Source: Brevibacillus antibioticus (lineage in GTDB: Bacteria; Bacillota; Bacilli; Brevibacillales; Brevibacillaceae). Taken from it: a DNA stretch of 64,000 nt. The stretch lies in the NCBI RefSeq assembly GCF_005217615.1, contig NZ_SZNK01000001.1, positions 308,001 to 372,000 of the forward strand, written 5' to 3'. The notes under the pieces are model-generated. The model was given only the letters and a program-made list of their open reading frames with translations. It did not search any database and was not told the DNA's origin. Positions 52,503-61,275 of this stretch are shown piece after piece (positions within the stretch are counted from its first letter, which is position 1; the number at the start of each line of letters is the position of its first letter). The position numbers and the translations under genes are program-made.

Positions 52503-53338
52503 TGTATGAATTGGTGATCATTGGAGCAGGAATCTCGGGATTGACGGCAGCCCTTTGGGCGTGGGAAGGAGGAGTCAGCTCTGTTCTGATGATCGATTAT
52601 CAGAAGAGGAGAGGCGGCTTCACCTTACCGTATTGGAGCTCTGAGGAGTTCGTTCTAGAACGGGAGCTGCTGGAAAAAGCTGCTTCGCTTCCCTACGATA
52701 TTCACGAGCAATCAACTGTCGTCGGTTTTTTCCCAGGGGCAAACGGTCAGTTGCACCAGTTGTACGTCCAATCGCCGATGGGCACCCATTCTCTTGAGGC
52801 AAAAAAGGTACTGATCGCCTCAGGCTCACTGGAAAAACCGCGTGAGGCGCACAAAATCCCGGGGACACGTCCAGCAGGAATTATGACGCCGATGATGGCG
52901 ATGCAACTGATTGAGCGAGGATATCAGCCAGGCCGCAAGATTGTGTTGATCGAGAATGGCAGAATCTCTCGCAGTACAGCGATATTTCTGGAAAAAGAGA
53001 CGAGCAATCTGGTCAAATATGCGGAGTCAGATTGGGAGCTTACCTCAATCAAGGGATTGTCCCGTGTAGAAGGAGTACAGCTGCGGCATCGGATGACGGA
53101 TGAGATAGACGAAGTGGCGTGCGATACACTCATTTTTGCAAAAGGTCGGGTGCCCTGCACGTTTTTCTTGAAAGGAACGCCAATCGAGCGAGATCATCAC
53201 GATGCGATTATCGTAGATGCCACGGGGAAAACGAATCTGCCAAATATTTATGCAGCGGGGAGCTGCACCTGCCTAGGCGACGATGATCACTCCAATTCGA
53301 TGGAATTGGCTAAAGAAACAGCCAAGCACCTCTTTTAA
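52499..53338 (+). CDS. FAD/NAD(P)-dependent oxidoreductase subunit
   Basis: A 279-residue pyridine-nucleotide-disulphide type flavoprotein: FAD-binding ELVIIGAGISGLTAAL at the start, LIASGSLEKPREAHKIPG, and the C-terminal LPNIYAAGSCTCLGDDDHS. It is shorter than the 400-residue partner proteins seen next to GlpA in Thermotoga-like operons, but looks complete. It probably pairs with the GlpA-like protein and passes electrons on. Translation is coupled to the upstream gene by a four-base overlap. Confidence 0.88.
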   Translation: MMYELVIIGAGISGLTAALWAWEGGVSSVLMIDYQKRRGGFTLPYWSSEEFVLERELLEKAASLPYDIHEQSTVVGFFPGANGQLHQLYVQSPMGTHSLEAKKVLIASGSLEKPREAHKIPGTRPAGIMTPMMAMQLIERGYQPGRKIVLIENGRISRSTAIFLEKETSNLVKYAESDWELTSIKGLSRVEGVQLRHRMTDEIDEVACDTLIFAKGRVPCTFFLKGTPIERDHHDAIIVDATGKTNLPNIYAAGSCTCLGDDDHSNSMELAKETAKHLF

Positions 53339-53362
53339 AGTGATCATCAGAAGGGAGAGTTT

Positions 53363-53827
53363 ATGATGAAGCTATCCGACTCGTTTACGATTCAGGCAAG
53401 CAAAGCAGATGTATGGTCCGTCTTTATGGATGTTGAAAAGCTGTCAGGCTGCGTACCAGGCTGCAAAGAAGTAAAAATGAGCAGCCCCACTCGTTATGAA
53501 GCGAACATGGAAGTGAAAATACAATTTATGACAATTCAATTTCGCGTCAGGGGGGAATTAAAAGAAGCGGTAGAAGGAGAAGCGCTGCAAGTGGAGATGA
53601 CCGGACAACCGATAGCGTTGGCAGGATTGTTCCGTAATCAATTACACCTTCGATTAATAGAGGAACAGCCGGGAACTACGCAGGTGAAATACGAGATGGA
53701 TTTGCAAATGACAGGACGACTGGCTTCATTAGGAGATATACTAATGAAGGGGACTGTGAAGAAAAAAGCGGAAGAATTTGCGACGAACGTCCAGACCCTG
53801 TTTCAGTCTAGTCAGATTTACAATTAA
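53363..53827 (+). CDS. CoxG/SRPBCC family protein
   Basis: A 154-residue START-like hydrophobic-pocket protein of the CoxG type: DSFTIQASKADVWSVFMDVEKLSGCVPGCKEV is the family start. CoxG proteins accompany molybdenum CO dehydrogenases and are reported to bind quinone; no such dehydrogenase is present here. In this operon it could shuttle menaquinone or product between the soluble flavoproteins and the membrane. AAGGGAGAG precedes the ATG. Confidence 0.88.
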   Translation: MMKLSDSFTIQASKADVWSVFMDVEKLSGCVPGCKEVKMSSPTRYEANMEVKIQFMTIQFRVRGELKEAVEGEALQVEMTGQPIALAGLFRNQLHLRLIEEQPGTTQVKYEMDLQMTGRLASLGDILMKGTVKKKAEEFATNVQTLFQSSQIYN

Positions 53828-53846
53828 GAGAAGATGGTGATCATCC

Positions 53847-54617
53847 ATGCTACAAGAAGAAAGACAGCAGCTGATCCTACAAATGCTACAAGAAAATCAA
53901 TCCGTTCGTATTGCAGAGCTATGCAGCCGATTAACGGTGACACGCGAAACAATCAGGCGTGATTTGTATGAAATGGAGCAGCAGGGGCTACTCAAGAAGG
54001 TACATGGTGGCGCTATCTTGAATAAAACCAATGTGGAGCCTCCTTATGCCAAGCGAAGTGGATTAAATTTGGCGGAGAAGGAGGCGATTGCGGTCGCAGC
54101 CGCCTCCTTGGTGGAGGACGGCGACGCCATTTATATTGATTTGGGCACGACGACACAATTATTCGCCAAACACCTTTCCTATAAAAAGGGAATCACGGTG
54201 ATAACCAATGCGCTGCTGGTGGCATTGGAACTATCTCATCACCCGGATGCAAAGGTGATCATGAGTGGGGGTGAATTGCGGGCAGGGGATCTGGCCATGT
54301 CCGGTCCGATCGCCAGGAAAAGCCTCGAGGGATTATTTGTAGACAAAGCGTTTATTGGTGTAGGGGGATTGGCAGCAGAAACTGGTTTTACGGATTACCA
54401 TGTGGGCGAGTCAGACATCAGGCAGCTGATGCTTACAAACGCCAAAGAAACCTACGCACTGATCGATCATTCCAAAATAAATGTAACCGCTTTTATGAGA
54501 GTGGCAGAGCTATCCGACATCGACGTAGTCATTACAGATGAGGAACTACCTCAATCTCTTGCTGGGCGACTCGCACAGGAAGGATTGCAAGTCATCGTTG
54601 CTAAGACATCCGTGTAA
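53847..54617 (+). CDS. DeoR family transcriptional regulator
   Basis: A 256-residue GlpR/DeoR-type repressor: N-terminal HTH (EERQQLILQMLQENQSVRIAELCSRLTVTRETIRRDLYEME) and a C-terminal sugar-phosphate sensing domain (DGDAIYIDLGTTTQLFAKHL, MSGGELR, KAFIGVGGL). These regulators release DNA on binding a phosphorylated sugar or polyol, here probably the kinase product. It lies in the middle of the operon it most likely controls, with candidate operator repeats near 51020-51060. Confidence 0.92.
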   Translation: MLQEERQQLILQMLQENQSVRIAELCSRLTVTRETIRRDLYEMEQQGLLKKVHGGAILNKTNVEPPYAKRSGLNLAEKEAIAVAAASLVEDGDAIYIDLGTTTQLFAKHLSYKKGITVITNALLVALELSHHPDAKVIMSGGELRAGDLAMSGPIARKSLEGLFVDKAFIGVGGLAAETGFTDYHVGESDIRQLMLTNAKETYALIDHSKINVTAFMRVAELSDIDVVITDEELPQSLAGRLAQEGLQVIVAKTSV

Positions 54618-54641
54618 AGCAAATGGTGAGGGAGGCAATCC

Positions 54642-56111
54642 ATGGTGAAGCAATCGGTACAAGCAATTGATTCGCAAGATATGCAAACGTATCAGTATAA
54701 GCAAGAATTGAGACGAACATTAAAACTGTTCAGTTCGTTTGCCGTCGCGTTTTCTTTTATTTCCATTACCACAGGCATTTTTAGCAATTATGGATTTGTG
54801 CTTAGTACGGCAGGGCCGGCTGGTATCTGGACTTGGCCGATTGTAACCATTGGGCATTTGGTAGTGGCCATTATTTTTGCAGAGCTGGCTGGACGAATAC
54901 CATTGAGCGGTTATTCCTATCAATGGGTTACGCGTCTTGCCAACCCGGGGCTAGGTTGGTTTGCTGGCTGGATTGCTTTTTGCTTTCTCGTTATTGTGGT
55001 TCCAACCGTCGACTATGCACTGGCGCCCATTATTGCCGAGATGTTTGGCTGGGATACAGGTTCCAAGACGCTGGTCTGGATCGTGATTGGTACGCTGGTT
55101 GTGCAAGCTTTATTAAACATTTATGGAGTCAAACTGGCGACTCGCATTAATGATATTGCCGTATATACAGAAGTGATCGGTATGGTTGGGATCGTTGTGG
55201 TGCTGGGGGTAGCTGTGATGTACAACGGGGCAAATTGGAGCATGCTAACCGATATCGGTACCGCTGCCACTCAATCAGACGGTTCGTACCTAGGCGCTTT
55301 TATCATGGCTGCCCTGATGGGTTCCTTTACATTGGTAGGTTTCGAAGCTGCTGCGAATCTCTCTGAGGAGACGATCAATGCGAAGAAAACGGTTCCCCGT
55401 GCCATGATTTTATCCGTATTACTAAGTGGTGTGATCGGTTTCTTGCTGTTGATCGTCATTTCTGTTGCCATCACCGATCTGCCGACTGTGCTCGGTGCAG
55501 CGAATCCGATTCCGTACATTTTACAAACAAGTCTTGGCTCTGCTGTATCCAGCTTCTTTTTGGTGATTTGCCTCATTTCCATCTTCGCGTGCGGCTTGAT
55601 TATTATGGCTTCCGCTTCCCGACTCATCTATGCCTTGTCACGCGACCATGTATTCTTCGCTTCCTCCATCTTCAAGAAGGTATCAGCTCAGACTTCCGTA
55701 CCAACAAACGCAGTTTTACTCGTTTTCGTGCTGGGCATTCTCGCTGTGTTATTTGCAGATTCCCTGACCCTTCTGGTAGGGGCCACCTCGGTTCTGCCAG
55801 CCCTTCTCTATCTGACAACGATTTCGGCTTATGCATGGAAACGTAAGGAACTGCCCGTATCCAAGTGCTTTGACCTGGGCAAGTGGCGCACACCGCTCAC
55901 TTTCCTTGCGATCGCATGGTTAATCTTTGAAATTGGCATTTTGACTATTCCGGAAAACTTCCATAGTGTAGCGATCGTAGCAGCTACCTTGCTGGCTTTA
56001 GGCGTCATTTTGTATCATCTGCTGTTTCGCAAAGGGATTATGGAGGGACGTATCGGAATCAAAGACAGAACATTCGGATTTGATGAAGGGAAAGAAGATC
56101 ATTCCGCCTAG
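54642..56111 (+). CDS. APC superfamily permease, amino acid/choline transporter (ACT) group
   Basis: A 489-residue permease with 12 predicted helices, starting with a soluble arm (YKQELRRTLKLFSSFAVAFSFISITTGIFSNYG) and ending in an acidic tail. The unwound helix-1 region SITTGIFSNYG and helix-6 GFEAAANLSEET place it in the fungal UGA4/HNM1-like ACT branch, which carries GABA, choline or ethanolamine. An amino-compound permease inside an operon with a polyol-type kinase is unusual. GAGGGAGG precedes the ATG. Confidence 0.9.
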   Translation: MVKQSVQAIDSQDMQTYQYKQELRRTLKLFSSFAVAFSFISITTGIFSNYGFVLSTAGPAGIWTWPIVTIGHLVVAIIFAELAGRIPLSGYSYQWVTRLANPGLGWFAGWIAFCFLVIVVPTVDYALAPIIAEMFGWDTGSKTLVWIVIGTLVVQALLNIYGVKLATRINDIAVYTEVIGMVGIVVVLGVAVMYNGANWSMLTDIGTAATQSDGSYLGAFIMAALMGSFTLVGFEAAANLSEETINAKKTVPRAMILSVLLSGVIGFLLLIVISVAITDLPTVLGAANPIPYILQTSLGSAVSSFFLVICLISIFACGLIIMASASRLIYALSRDHVFFASSIFKKVSAQTSVPTNAVLLVFVLGILAVLFADSLTLLVGATSVLPALLYLTTISAYAWKRKELPVSKCFDLGKWRTPLTFLAIAWLIFEIGILTIPENFHSVAIVAATLLALGVILYHLLFRKGIMEGRIGIKDRTFGFDEGKEDHSA

Positions 56112-56135
56112 AATAATGAAAAAGGAGACTGTAGT

Positions 56136-57656
56136 ATGGAGAAGTATTTGCTGTCGATCGATCAGGGAACAACTGGGACCAAGGTGCTGTTGGTCAACCG
56201 CCATGGACGAGCTGTTGCTGAAAGCTATCAGAAGCACACGCAATATTATCCACAGTCTGGATGGGTGGAGCATAATCCAGAGGAGATTTGGGAAAAGGTC
56301 TTGATGGGAGTGGCCGACGTGTTGCTCAAGGGACGTATCGAACCTGAGCAGGTGGAAGCGGTAGGTCTGGCTAATCAGGGGGAAACGGTCCTTTTTTGGA
56401 ATTCATTAAGCGGAGAGCCGCTTTATCCGGCTGTCGTCTGGTCGTGCCGCCGCTCCGATCAAATCGCCGAGCGTTGGAGGGCGGATGGTGCGTGGGCACA
56501 GAAGGTAGCCGAGAAAACGGGACTCTTGATTGATCCGTACTTTTCTGCCACCAAAGTCAGATGGATGATGGAGGAAGTGCCTCTGGTGCAAGAAAGGATC
56601 CGACAGCGGCAGGCTTATTGCAGCACGCTTGACTCTTGGTTAATCTGGCAGATGACAGGAGGCGCCGCGTATGTAACCGATGCTTCTACTGCTGCCCGAA
56701 CGCTGTTGTTCGCTCATCGGCAGGGGAATTGGGATGAGGAAATATTGCGGTATTTGGAAATAGAGAAAGACTGGCTGCCGCAGGTTCGTCCAACAGTGGG
56801 CTCTTTTGGTCGTACGAATCCGGATCAATTTTGTGGCATTCAAGCACCGATTCTTGTCAGCCAGGTGGATCAACCAGCCGCCCTTTACGGACATCTCTGC
56901 ATAGAGCCAGGTATGTCCAAATGCACGTATGGCACGGGGTGCTTTGCTTACATGAACGTCGGAAACGAGCCGCCTGCAACGAAAGAGAGCGGACTCTTGA
57001 CGACGCTTGTCTGGAAACGCGGGGCGCAACATACTTATGCGCTTGATGGCGCGATTTATGCGGCAGGGTCTGCTGTCGAATGGGGAGTGGAGCAGCTTGG
57101 GCTGTATCGGGATATAGACGAGCTGCAACGATGGTCGGAACAGTGGTATGAAGATCTGCACAAGGGAGAAGCCCCAACCAATCTTTTATTTATCCCGGCA
57201 TTGAATGGGATCGGCACGCCGTACTGGAACTCGGAGGCGAGAGGGGTGTTTCTCGGACTCTCCCAGCATACTGACCGACCACTGATGGCAAAAGCAATGC
57301 TGGAAGGGATCGCTCACCGTGTAGCGGATGTGTTTGTCACAATGGAACAGGCAGTCGGACAAAAGATCTCAGTCTTGCGTGTAGATGGCGGCTTGACGAA
57401 AAATCCGTATTTGATGCAGTTTCAGGCAGATTTGCTGGGTGTTCCGGTTGAGGTGCCCCAGATCAATGAAACAACAGCGATGGGTATTGCGTTTCTGCTT
57501 GGGGAAGAGTGCGGCTGGTGGTCGGCGAAAGATTTGGAAGCGCAATTAAAGGTAGGGCGTCGCTATGAACCGACACTGGATGAAGCCGTGAGGAAAAGAC
57601 TGCGTGCCCGTTGGAACAAGGCGGTTCATTTGCTACTGCAAATGAGCGGAGGTTAA
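56136..57656 (+). CDS. Glycerol-kinase-like FGGY carbohydrate kinase
   Basis: A 506-residue FGGY kinase that phosphorylates a polyol or sugar. It follows glycerol kinase closely: DQGTTGTKV, DPYFSATKVRWM (substrate Tyr kept), VDQPAALYG (substrate Asp kept), YGTGCFAYMN (substrate Phe kept) and DGGLTKNPYLMQ. But the glycerol-binding Arg of the NQRET motif (Arg 83 in E. coli GlpK) is Gly here (NQGET, Gly 82), so the natural substrate is probably not plain glycerol. Last gene of the operon; the phosphate it makes may be the DeoR signal and the dehydrogenase substrate. Confidence 0.92.
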   Translation: MEKYLLSIDQGTTGTKVLLVNRHGRAVAESYQKHTQYYPQSGWVEHNPEEIWEKVLMGVADVLLKGRIEPEQVEAVGLANQGETVLFWNSLSGEPLYPAVVWSCRRSDQIAERWRADGAWAQKVAEKTGLLIDPYFSATKVRWMMEEVPLVQERIRQRQAYCSTLDSWLIWQMTGGAAYVTDASTAARTLLFAHRQGNWDEEILRYLEIEKDWLPQVRPTVGSFGRTNPDQFCGIQAPILVSQVDQPAALYGHLCIEPGMSKCTYGTGCFAYMNVGNEPPATKESGLLTTLVWKRGAQHTYALDGAIYAAGSAVEWGVEQLGLYRDIDELQRWSEQWYEDLHKGEAPTNLLFIPALNGIGTPYWNSEARGVFLGLSQHTDRPLMAKAMLEGIAHRVADVFVTMEQAVGQKISVLRVDGGLTKNPYLMQFQADLLGVPVEVPQINETTAMGIAFLLGEECGWWSAKDLEAQLKVGRRYEPTLDEAVRKRLRARWNKAVHLLLQMSGG

Positions 57657-57819
57657 TGCTCTGTTTCACTTATGCCGGTTAAACGAATACCGCGGATGGG
57701 TAAGCGGCCGATAAATCAAGTCACATACAGAAGAATTAGGGGCATGAAACCATTCATGCATATTGTGGCTGTGTCATTAGACACAAATGACCGCACAATG
57801 AGACGATAGTCAGGAAAGC

Positions 57820-57934
57820 TGTTTACTGAAAATAATGTATTAGACTCGAAAAATAAAGTGCTAGACTGTGAAGATATAGTTATGGACTAAGCAAATAAAG
57901 ATTTAGACTTAATGCCGATCATTAGGCTAACTGG
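57820..57934 (+). mobile_element. Candidate Tn7-like transposon end with four phased TnsB-like sites
   Basis: Four 21-base direct repeats start at 57830, 57851, 57872 and 57893; their TAGACT-like cores fall at 57841, 57862, 57883 and 57904, exactly 21 apart. The cores (AATAAAGTGCTAGACT, AATAAAGATTTAGACT) resemble the Tn7 TnsB site AATAAAGTCTTAAACT as I remember it. A TGT terminus at 57820 is 27 bases to the end of the first core, as in Tn7. The preceding AAAGC (57815-57819) would be the 5-base target duplication. Flanking 57657-57819 shows no gene. No tns genes follow, so it is a remnant, a cargo-only element, or continues beyond the window. Confidence 0.55.
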
Positions 57935-58001
57935 CAGTTTAGTTTTCTCTACAGGTCATTGCTTTTTTCATTTTGTTATTATTATCACTCGTGCCGTAAA
58001 A

Positions 58002-58058
58002 CCCCTTGCTTTAGCTATGGGGATATAAGGCACTTTGCTCTGTATCCCCTAAAGGGGG
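58002..58058 (+). repeat. Left-end hairpins of the IS605-type element
   Basis: CCCCTTGC paired with GCTATGGGG, then CCCCT/AGGGG at 58044-58058. The first is the TnpA-recognised hairpin typical of IS608-like elements. Confidence 0.8.
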
Positions 58059-58148
58059 TGCTAAGAGCAAACAAAATATCGTTCTTTTTTTTCTAAACTC
58101 TGTTAGATATATCTTTTCTATCTAACCAAATGGTATAATTAACCATAG

Positions 58149-58562
58149 GTGATGGTTTTGAGTAGATCAGTCGAAAGTAACCACAATGTCGTATTTGACT
58201 GTAAATATCACGTTGTTTTTTGTCCGAAGTATCGAAAAAAGGTTTTGAAAGAGCCAGTAGACATTCGATTAAAAGAGTTGTTTCTTGAAAAGGCAAAAGA
58301 GCTTCGTACAGAAATTGTTGAAATGGAGATCATGCCAGACCACGTTCATTTGCTCATCAAATGCGATCCGCAATTCGGAATCCACCGAGTCGTAAAACAT
58401 TTGAAGGGCTATACATCCAGAGTGATGCGGATGGAATTTAGACATCTCAAAAGCAGGCTTCCCTCGCTATGGACAAACTCCTACTTTGTTGCAACGGTTG
58501 GCACGGTGCAACTCGATGTGATTAAGAAATACATCGAGTCTCAAAAAGAAAGGAATGATTGA
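58149..58562 (+). CDS. tnpA: IS200-type TnpA transposase (HUH-Y1)
   Basis: A 137-residue Y1-family HUH transposase acting on single-stranded DNA. The HUH motif is [11 protein letters not shown], the catalytic Tyr is in VIKKYIESQ near the C-terminus, and the start region [14 protein letters not shown] is diagnostic. No frame damage is seen, so the element may be active. GTG 58149 or ATG 58152 are both possible starts. Its stop overlaps the tnpB start. Confidence 0.95.
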   Translation: MMVLSRSVESNHNVVFDCKYHVVFCPKYRKKVLKEPVDIRLKELFLEKAKELRTEIVEMEIMPDHVHLLIKCDPQFGIHRVVKHLKGYTSRVMRMEFRHLKSRLPSLWTNSYFVATVGTVQLDVIKKYIESQKERND

Positions 58563-59656
58563 ACTTGCATAGAGCCTACAAATTCCGTTTGTATCCAAAC
58601 AAAGAACAAGCAACACTCATCAACAAGACAATTGGATGTACTCGCTTTGTATTCAATCACTTTCTTGCGAAACGAAAAGAGGCTTACGAACAAGAAAACA
58701 AAACGCTGAACTACAACGACTGTTCTGCTTTGCTCACGCAACTCAAAAAAGAAATCGAATGGTTGAAAGAAGTGGACTCCACTGCCCTGCAATCAACCTT
58801 AAAAGATTTGGATTCCTCCTACAAAAAGTTTTTCAAAGAGAAAAAAGGCTATCCCAAATTCAAGAGCAAGAAGAATCCAAAGCAATCCTATACATGCAAG
58901 ATGAACATCAAAATAGAAGGGAATCGCATCAAACTTCCTAAGCTAGGATGGGTATCGTTTGCGAAATCCAGAGAAGTTGAAGGGCGAATCCTATCGGCCA
59001 CGATTAGATGGAATCCTTCAGGTAAATACTTTGTATCCGTATTGTGTGAAACAGAGACTCGATTACTCCCAAAAGTAGAACAAACAGTTGGGATTGACCT
59101 TGGGATCAAGGATTTCGCCATTCTCTCTACTGGAGAGAAGGTGGCAAATCCCAAATACTATCGCAAGTATGAAAAACAACTGGCGAAGTGGCAACGGATT
59201 CAATCTCGTAGACAAAAAGGCAGCAACAACCGGAACAAGGCGCGTACCAAAGTAGCTCGACTCCACGAAAAAATGGCAAACACCCGTAACGATTTCCTAC
59301 ATAAGCTGTCAACCAAGCTGATCAACGAAAGCCAAGTGATCTGTTTGGAGGACTTACAAGTGGAAAATATGATCAAAAATCACAAGTTAGCCAAATCCAT
59401 TGCAGATGCTTCGTGGTCGATGTTTCGTACGATGCTGGAGTATAAGGCAGAATGGTATGGAAGAAAGGTCTCCATTGTTGGAAAGCAATTTCCCTCAAGC
59501 CAGCTCTGCTCAACTCCGAACTGTGGATACCGCAACAAAGAAGTGAAAAGTCTCAACTTGCGCAGTTGGATATGTCCGCACTGTGGCGTACAACATGATC
59601 GTGACCAAAACGCTGCTATCAATATTGAGCAAGAAGGACTTCGACTGTTGGCATAG
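58559..59656 (+). CDS. tnpB: TnpB RNA-guided nuclease (IS605 accessory protein)
   Basis: A 365-residue TnpB, an RNA-guided DNA nuclease ancestral to Cas12. The RuvC catalytic residues are intact: Asp 180 ([13 protein letters not shown]), Glu 264 (ICLEDLQ) and Asp 347 or 349 ([10 protein letters not shown]), as is the zinc finger (CSTPNCG and CPHCG, Cys 317, 322, 339, 342). TTG 58559 overlaps the TnpA stop. Its guide RNA should come from its own 3' end and the right end of the element. Confidence 0.95.
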   Translation: MNLHRAYKFRLYPNKEQATLINKTIGCTRFVFNHFLAKRKEAYEQENKTLNYNDCSALLTQLKKEIEWLKEVDSTALQSTLKDLDSSYKKFFKEKKGYPKFKSKKNPKQSYTCKMNIKIEGNRIKLPKLGWVSFAKSREVEGRILSATIRWNPSGKYFVSVLCETETRLLPKVEQTVGIDLGIKDFAILSTGEKVANPKYYRKYEKQLAKWQRIQSRRQKGSNNRNKARTKVARLHEKMANTRNDFLHKLSTKLINESQVICLEDLQVENMIKNHKLAKSIADASWSMFRTMLEYKAEWYGRKVSIVGKQFPSSQLCSTPNCGYRNKEVKSLNLRSWICPHCGVQHDRDQNAAINIEQEGLRLLA

Positions 59657-59772
59657 CCAACTAAACTGTGGGACACACAGGGATAGCTTGGTGAATTTCA
59701 CTCCGTTAGGAGTGACTACCCAAGACTCCCCTGCCTTTAGGCATGGGGAGTGTCAAAAGCAGAACATTGCAA
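59600..59772 (+). ncRNA. Probable omega/re-RNA of TnpB with guide reading into the amidase leader
   Basis: Known TnpB guide RNAs overlap the 3' end of tnpB and the right-end hairpins. Here hairpins CACTCC/GGAGTG (59699-59714) and ACTCCCC/GGGGAGT (59725-59751) lie downstream of tnpB. The guide would start right after TCAA at 59757 and begin AAGCAGAACATTGC. This is inference from the family; no promoter was identified. Confidence 0.6.
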
Positions 59773-59790
59773 AAAGGAGAGTCTCTCTGA

Positions 59791-61275
59791 ATGGCCAGAA
59801 CACTAAATGATAGTTTAATAGAGGCAGATATCGTTTCGTTGCAGTTGGCGATGGAATCAGGCGAGTTATCGTCAGCAGCTTGCGTTAGCTGGTATTTGGA
59901 ACGAATCGAACGGCTCAACCCGAAGCTGAAAGCGGTGCTGGAAGTCAACCCGGACGCGATAGCGGTCGCAAAGAGACTTGACGCGGAGCGACGGGAACAC
60001 GGGGCTCGTGGACCGCTTCACGGCATACCGATCTTGCTCAAGGACAATATTAATACAGGTGACCGCATGCATACTAGTGCTGGTTCAGTCGCTCTTGCTG
60101 AACATTTCGCTCCAAAGGATTCGGTCGTGGCCGCGCAATTAAGGGCTGCGGGATGTGTATTCCTTGGTAAGGCAAACATGACGGAATGGGCTAACTTCAT
60201 GTCGGGCACGATGTGGGCTGGTTATAGCTCCAGGGGCGGTCTGACGCTTAATCCTTATGGGCCCGGCGAGTTGTTTGTAGGCGGCTCGAGTTCGGGCTCT
60301 GGCGCGGCGGTTGCCGCAAATCTGTGTGCTGCTGCCATTGGCACAGAAACTTCGGGTTCGATCATCAGCCCGTCTTCACAAAACGGCATCGTCGGTATAA
60401 AACCGACTATCGGGCTCGTCAGTCGTACAGGAATCATTCCGATTACACATAGTCAAGATTCGGCCGGTCCGATGACGCGTACGGTCAAGGACGCCGCGAT
60501 CTTACTCGGAGCCATGACGGCGGCAGATCCGGAAGATGCGGCTATGCTAGAGAATAGACGAATAGCGTATACGGATTATACGCCTTTCTTGGACGCGAAC
60601 GGTTTGCAAGGCGCGAGAATTGGAGTTCCACGATATTATTATCGAGGATTGGACAAAGCCCGGGTGGCGATTATCGAGCGGGCGATCACCTTGTGCAAGG
60701 AACGAGGGGCGATCGTCGTAGACCCGGTATCGTTGCCGTGCGAGAGTGCGAAGTGGGACTGGGACGTGATGCGGTTCGAATTCAAAAAAGGACTGAACGA
60801 CTATCTCGCTAAAGCTGGCCCCGGCGCATTCGTTCGGTCGTTAGATGAACTCATAGCCTATAACGAAGAGAATCGCGACGTCGCGCTTAAATATGGGCAA
60901 GACACGCTGATCTGGTCGAATGGAACAAGCGGCACATTGTCTGAACAGATGTACGCCGAGAGTTTGCGACTTAACCATGAGTTATCCCGTGACCAAGGCA
61001 TCGACCACGTGATACGCGAATATGGGCTGGACGCGTTGATGTTCCTAGGCAACGAGGAAGGGATTGATTTGTCCGCGCGGGCGGGGTATCCTGCCATTAC
61101 CGTACCGGGCGGGTACGCAGAGACAGGCATCATCGCCGAAGGCGGCTATACGACCAAAGGGCCACAGGGAATCACTTTCGTCGGAACCTCCTACAGCGAG
61201 CCTTCGCTTTTCCGTCTCGCTTACGCCTACGAACAAGCAAGCCAATACCGCTTTGCGCCGACAGATCCGGTTTAG
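59791..61275 (+). CDS. Amidase (amidase signature family)
   Basis: A 494-residue Ser-cisSer-Lys hydrolase splitting amide bonds. The catalytic Lys is in ILLKDNINT (Lys 84); the Gly/Ser signature GGSSSGSGAAVAANL (about 164-178) and nucleophile loop TETSGSIISPS (about 186-196) follow. AAGGAGAG lies before ATG 59791. Base use is more GC-rich at third positions than in its AT-rich neighbours, suggesting transfer from another lineage. Substrate unknown. It directly abuts the IS605-type element. Confidence 0.93.
   Translation: MARTLNDSLIEADIVSLQLAMESGELSSAACVSWYLERIERLNPKLKAVLEVNPDAIAVAKRLDAERREHGARGPLHGIPILLKDNINTGDRMHTSAGSVALAEHFAPKDSVVAAQLRAAGCVFLGKANMTEWANFMSGTMWAGYSSRGGLTLNPYGPGELFVGGSSSGSGAAVAANLCAAAIGTETSGSIISPSSQNGIVGIKPTIGLVSRTGIIPITHSQDSAGPMTRTVKDAAILLGAMTAADPEDAAMLENRRIAYTDYTPFLDANGLQGARIGVPRYYYRGLDKARVAIIERAITLCKERGAIVVDPVSLPCESAKWDWDVMRFEFKKGLNDYLAKAGPGAFVRSLDELIAYNEENRDVALKYGQDTLIWSNGTSGTLSEQMYAESLRLNHELSRDQGIDHVIREYGLDALMFLGNEEGIDLSARAGYPAITVPGGYAETGIIAEGGYTTKGPQGITFVGTSYSEPSLFRLAYAYEQASQYRFAPTDPV

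Larger units (their letters stand above)
57990..59756 (+). mobile_element. Complete IS200/IS605-family insertion sequence
   Basis: TnpA and TnpB genes are flanked by the expected subterminal hairpins: a left-end hairpin CCCCTTGCTTTAGCTATGGGG (58002-58022) and a right-end hairpin with arms ACTCCCC and GGGGAGT (59725-59751), closely followed by TCAA (59753-59756), the usual right cleavage site. No terminal inverted repeats or target duplication are expected for this family. The exact left boundary is uncertain. It sits inside the candidate Tn7-like region. Confidence 0.88.

Noticed and set aside
53363-53827. Carbon monoxide dehydrogenase operon suggested by CoxG
   Set aside because: No Mo-binding large subunit, FAD or FeS subunits of the CoxLMS type in the operon.
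57767-57829. Three further 21-base units upstream of the clear four (TAGACA at 57778, TGAGAC at 57799)
   Set aside because: They keep the phase but match the core poorly, and the best terminus (TGT at 57820) would exclude them.
57767-57913. Repeat array considered as a CRISPR array
   Set aside because: The repeats are head to tail with no spacers, only 21 bases long and imperfect, and no cas gene is near.
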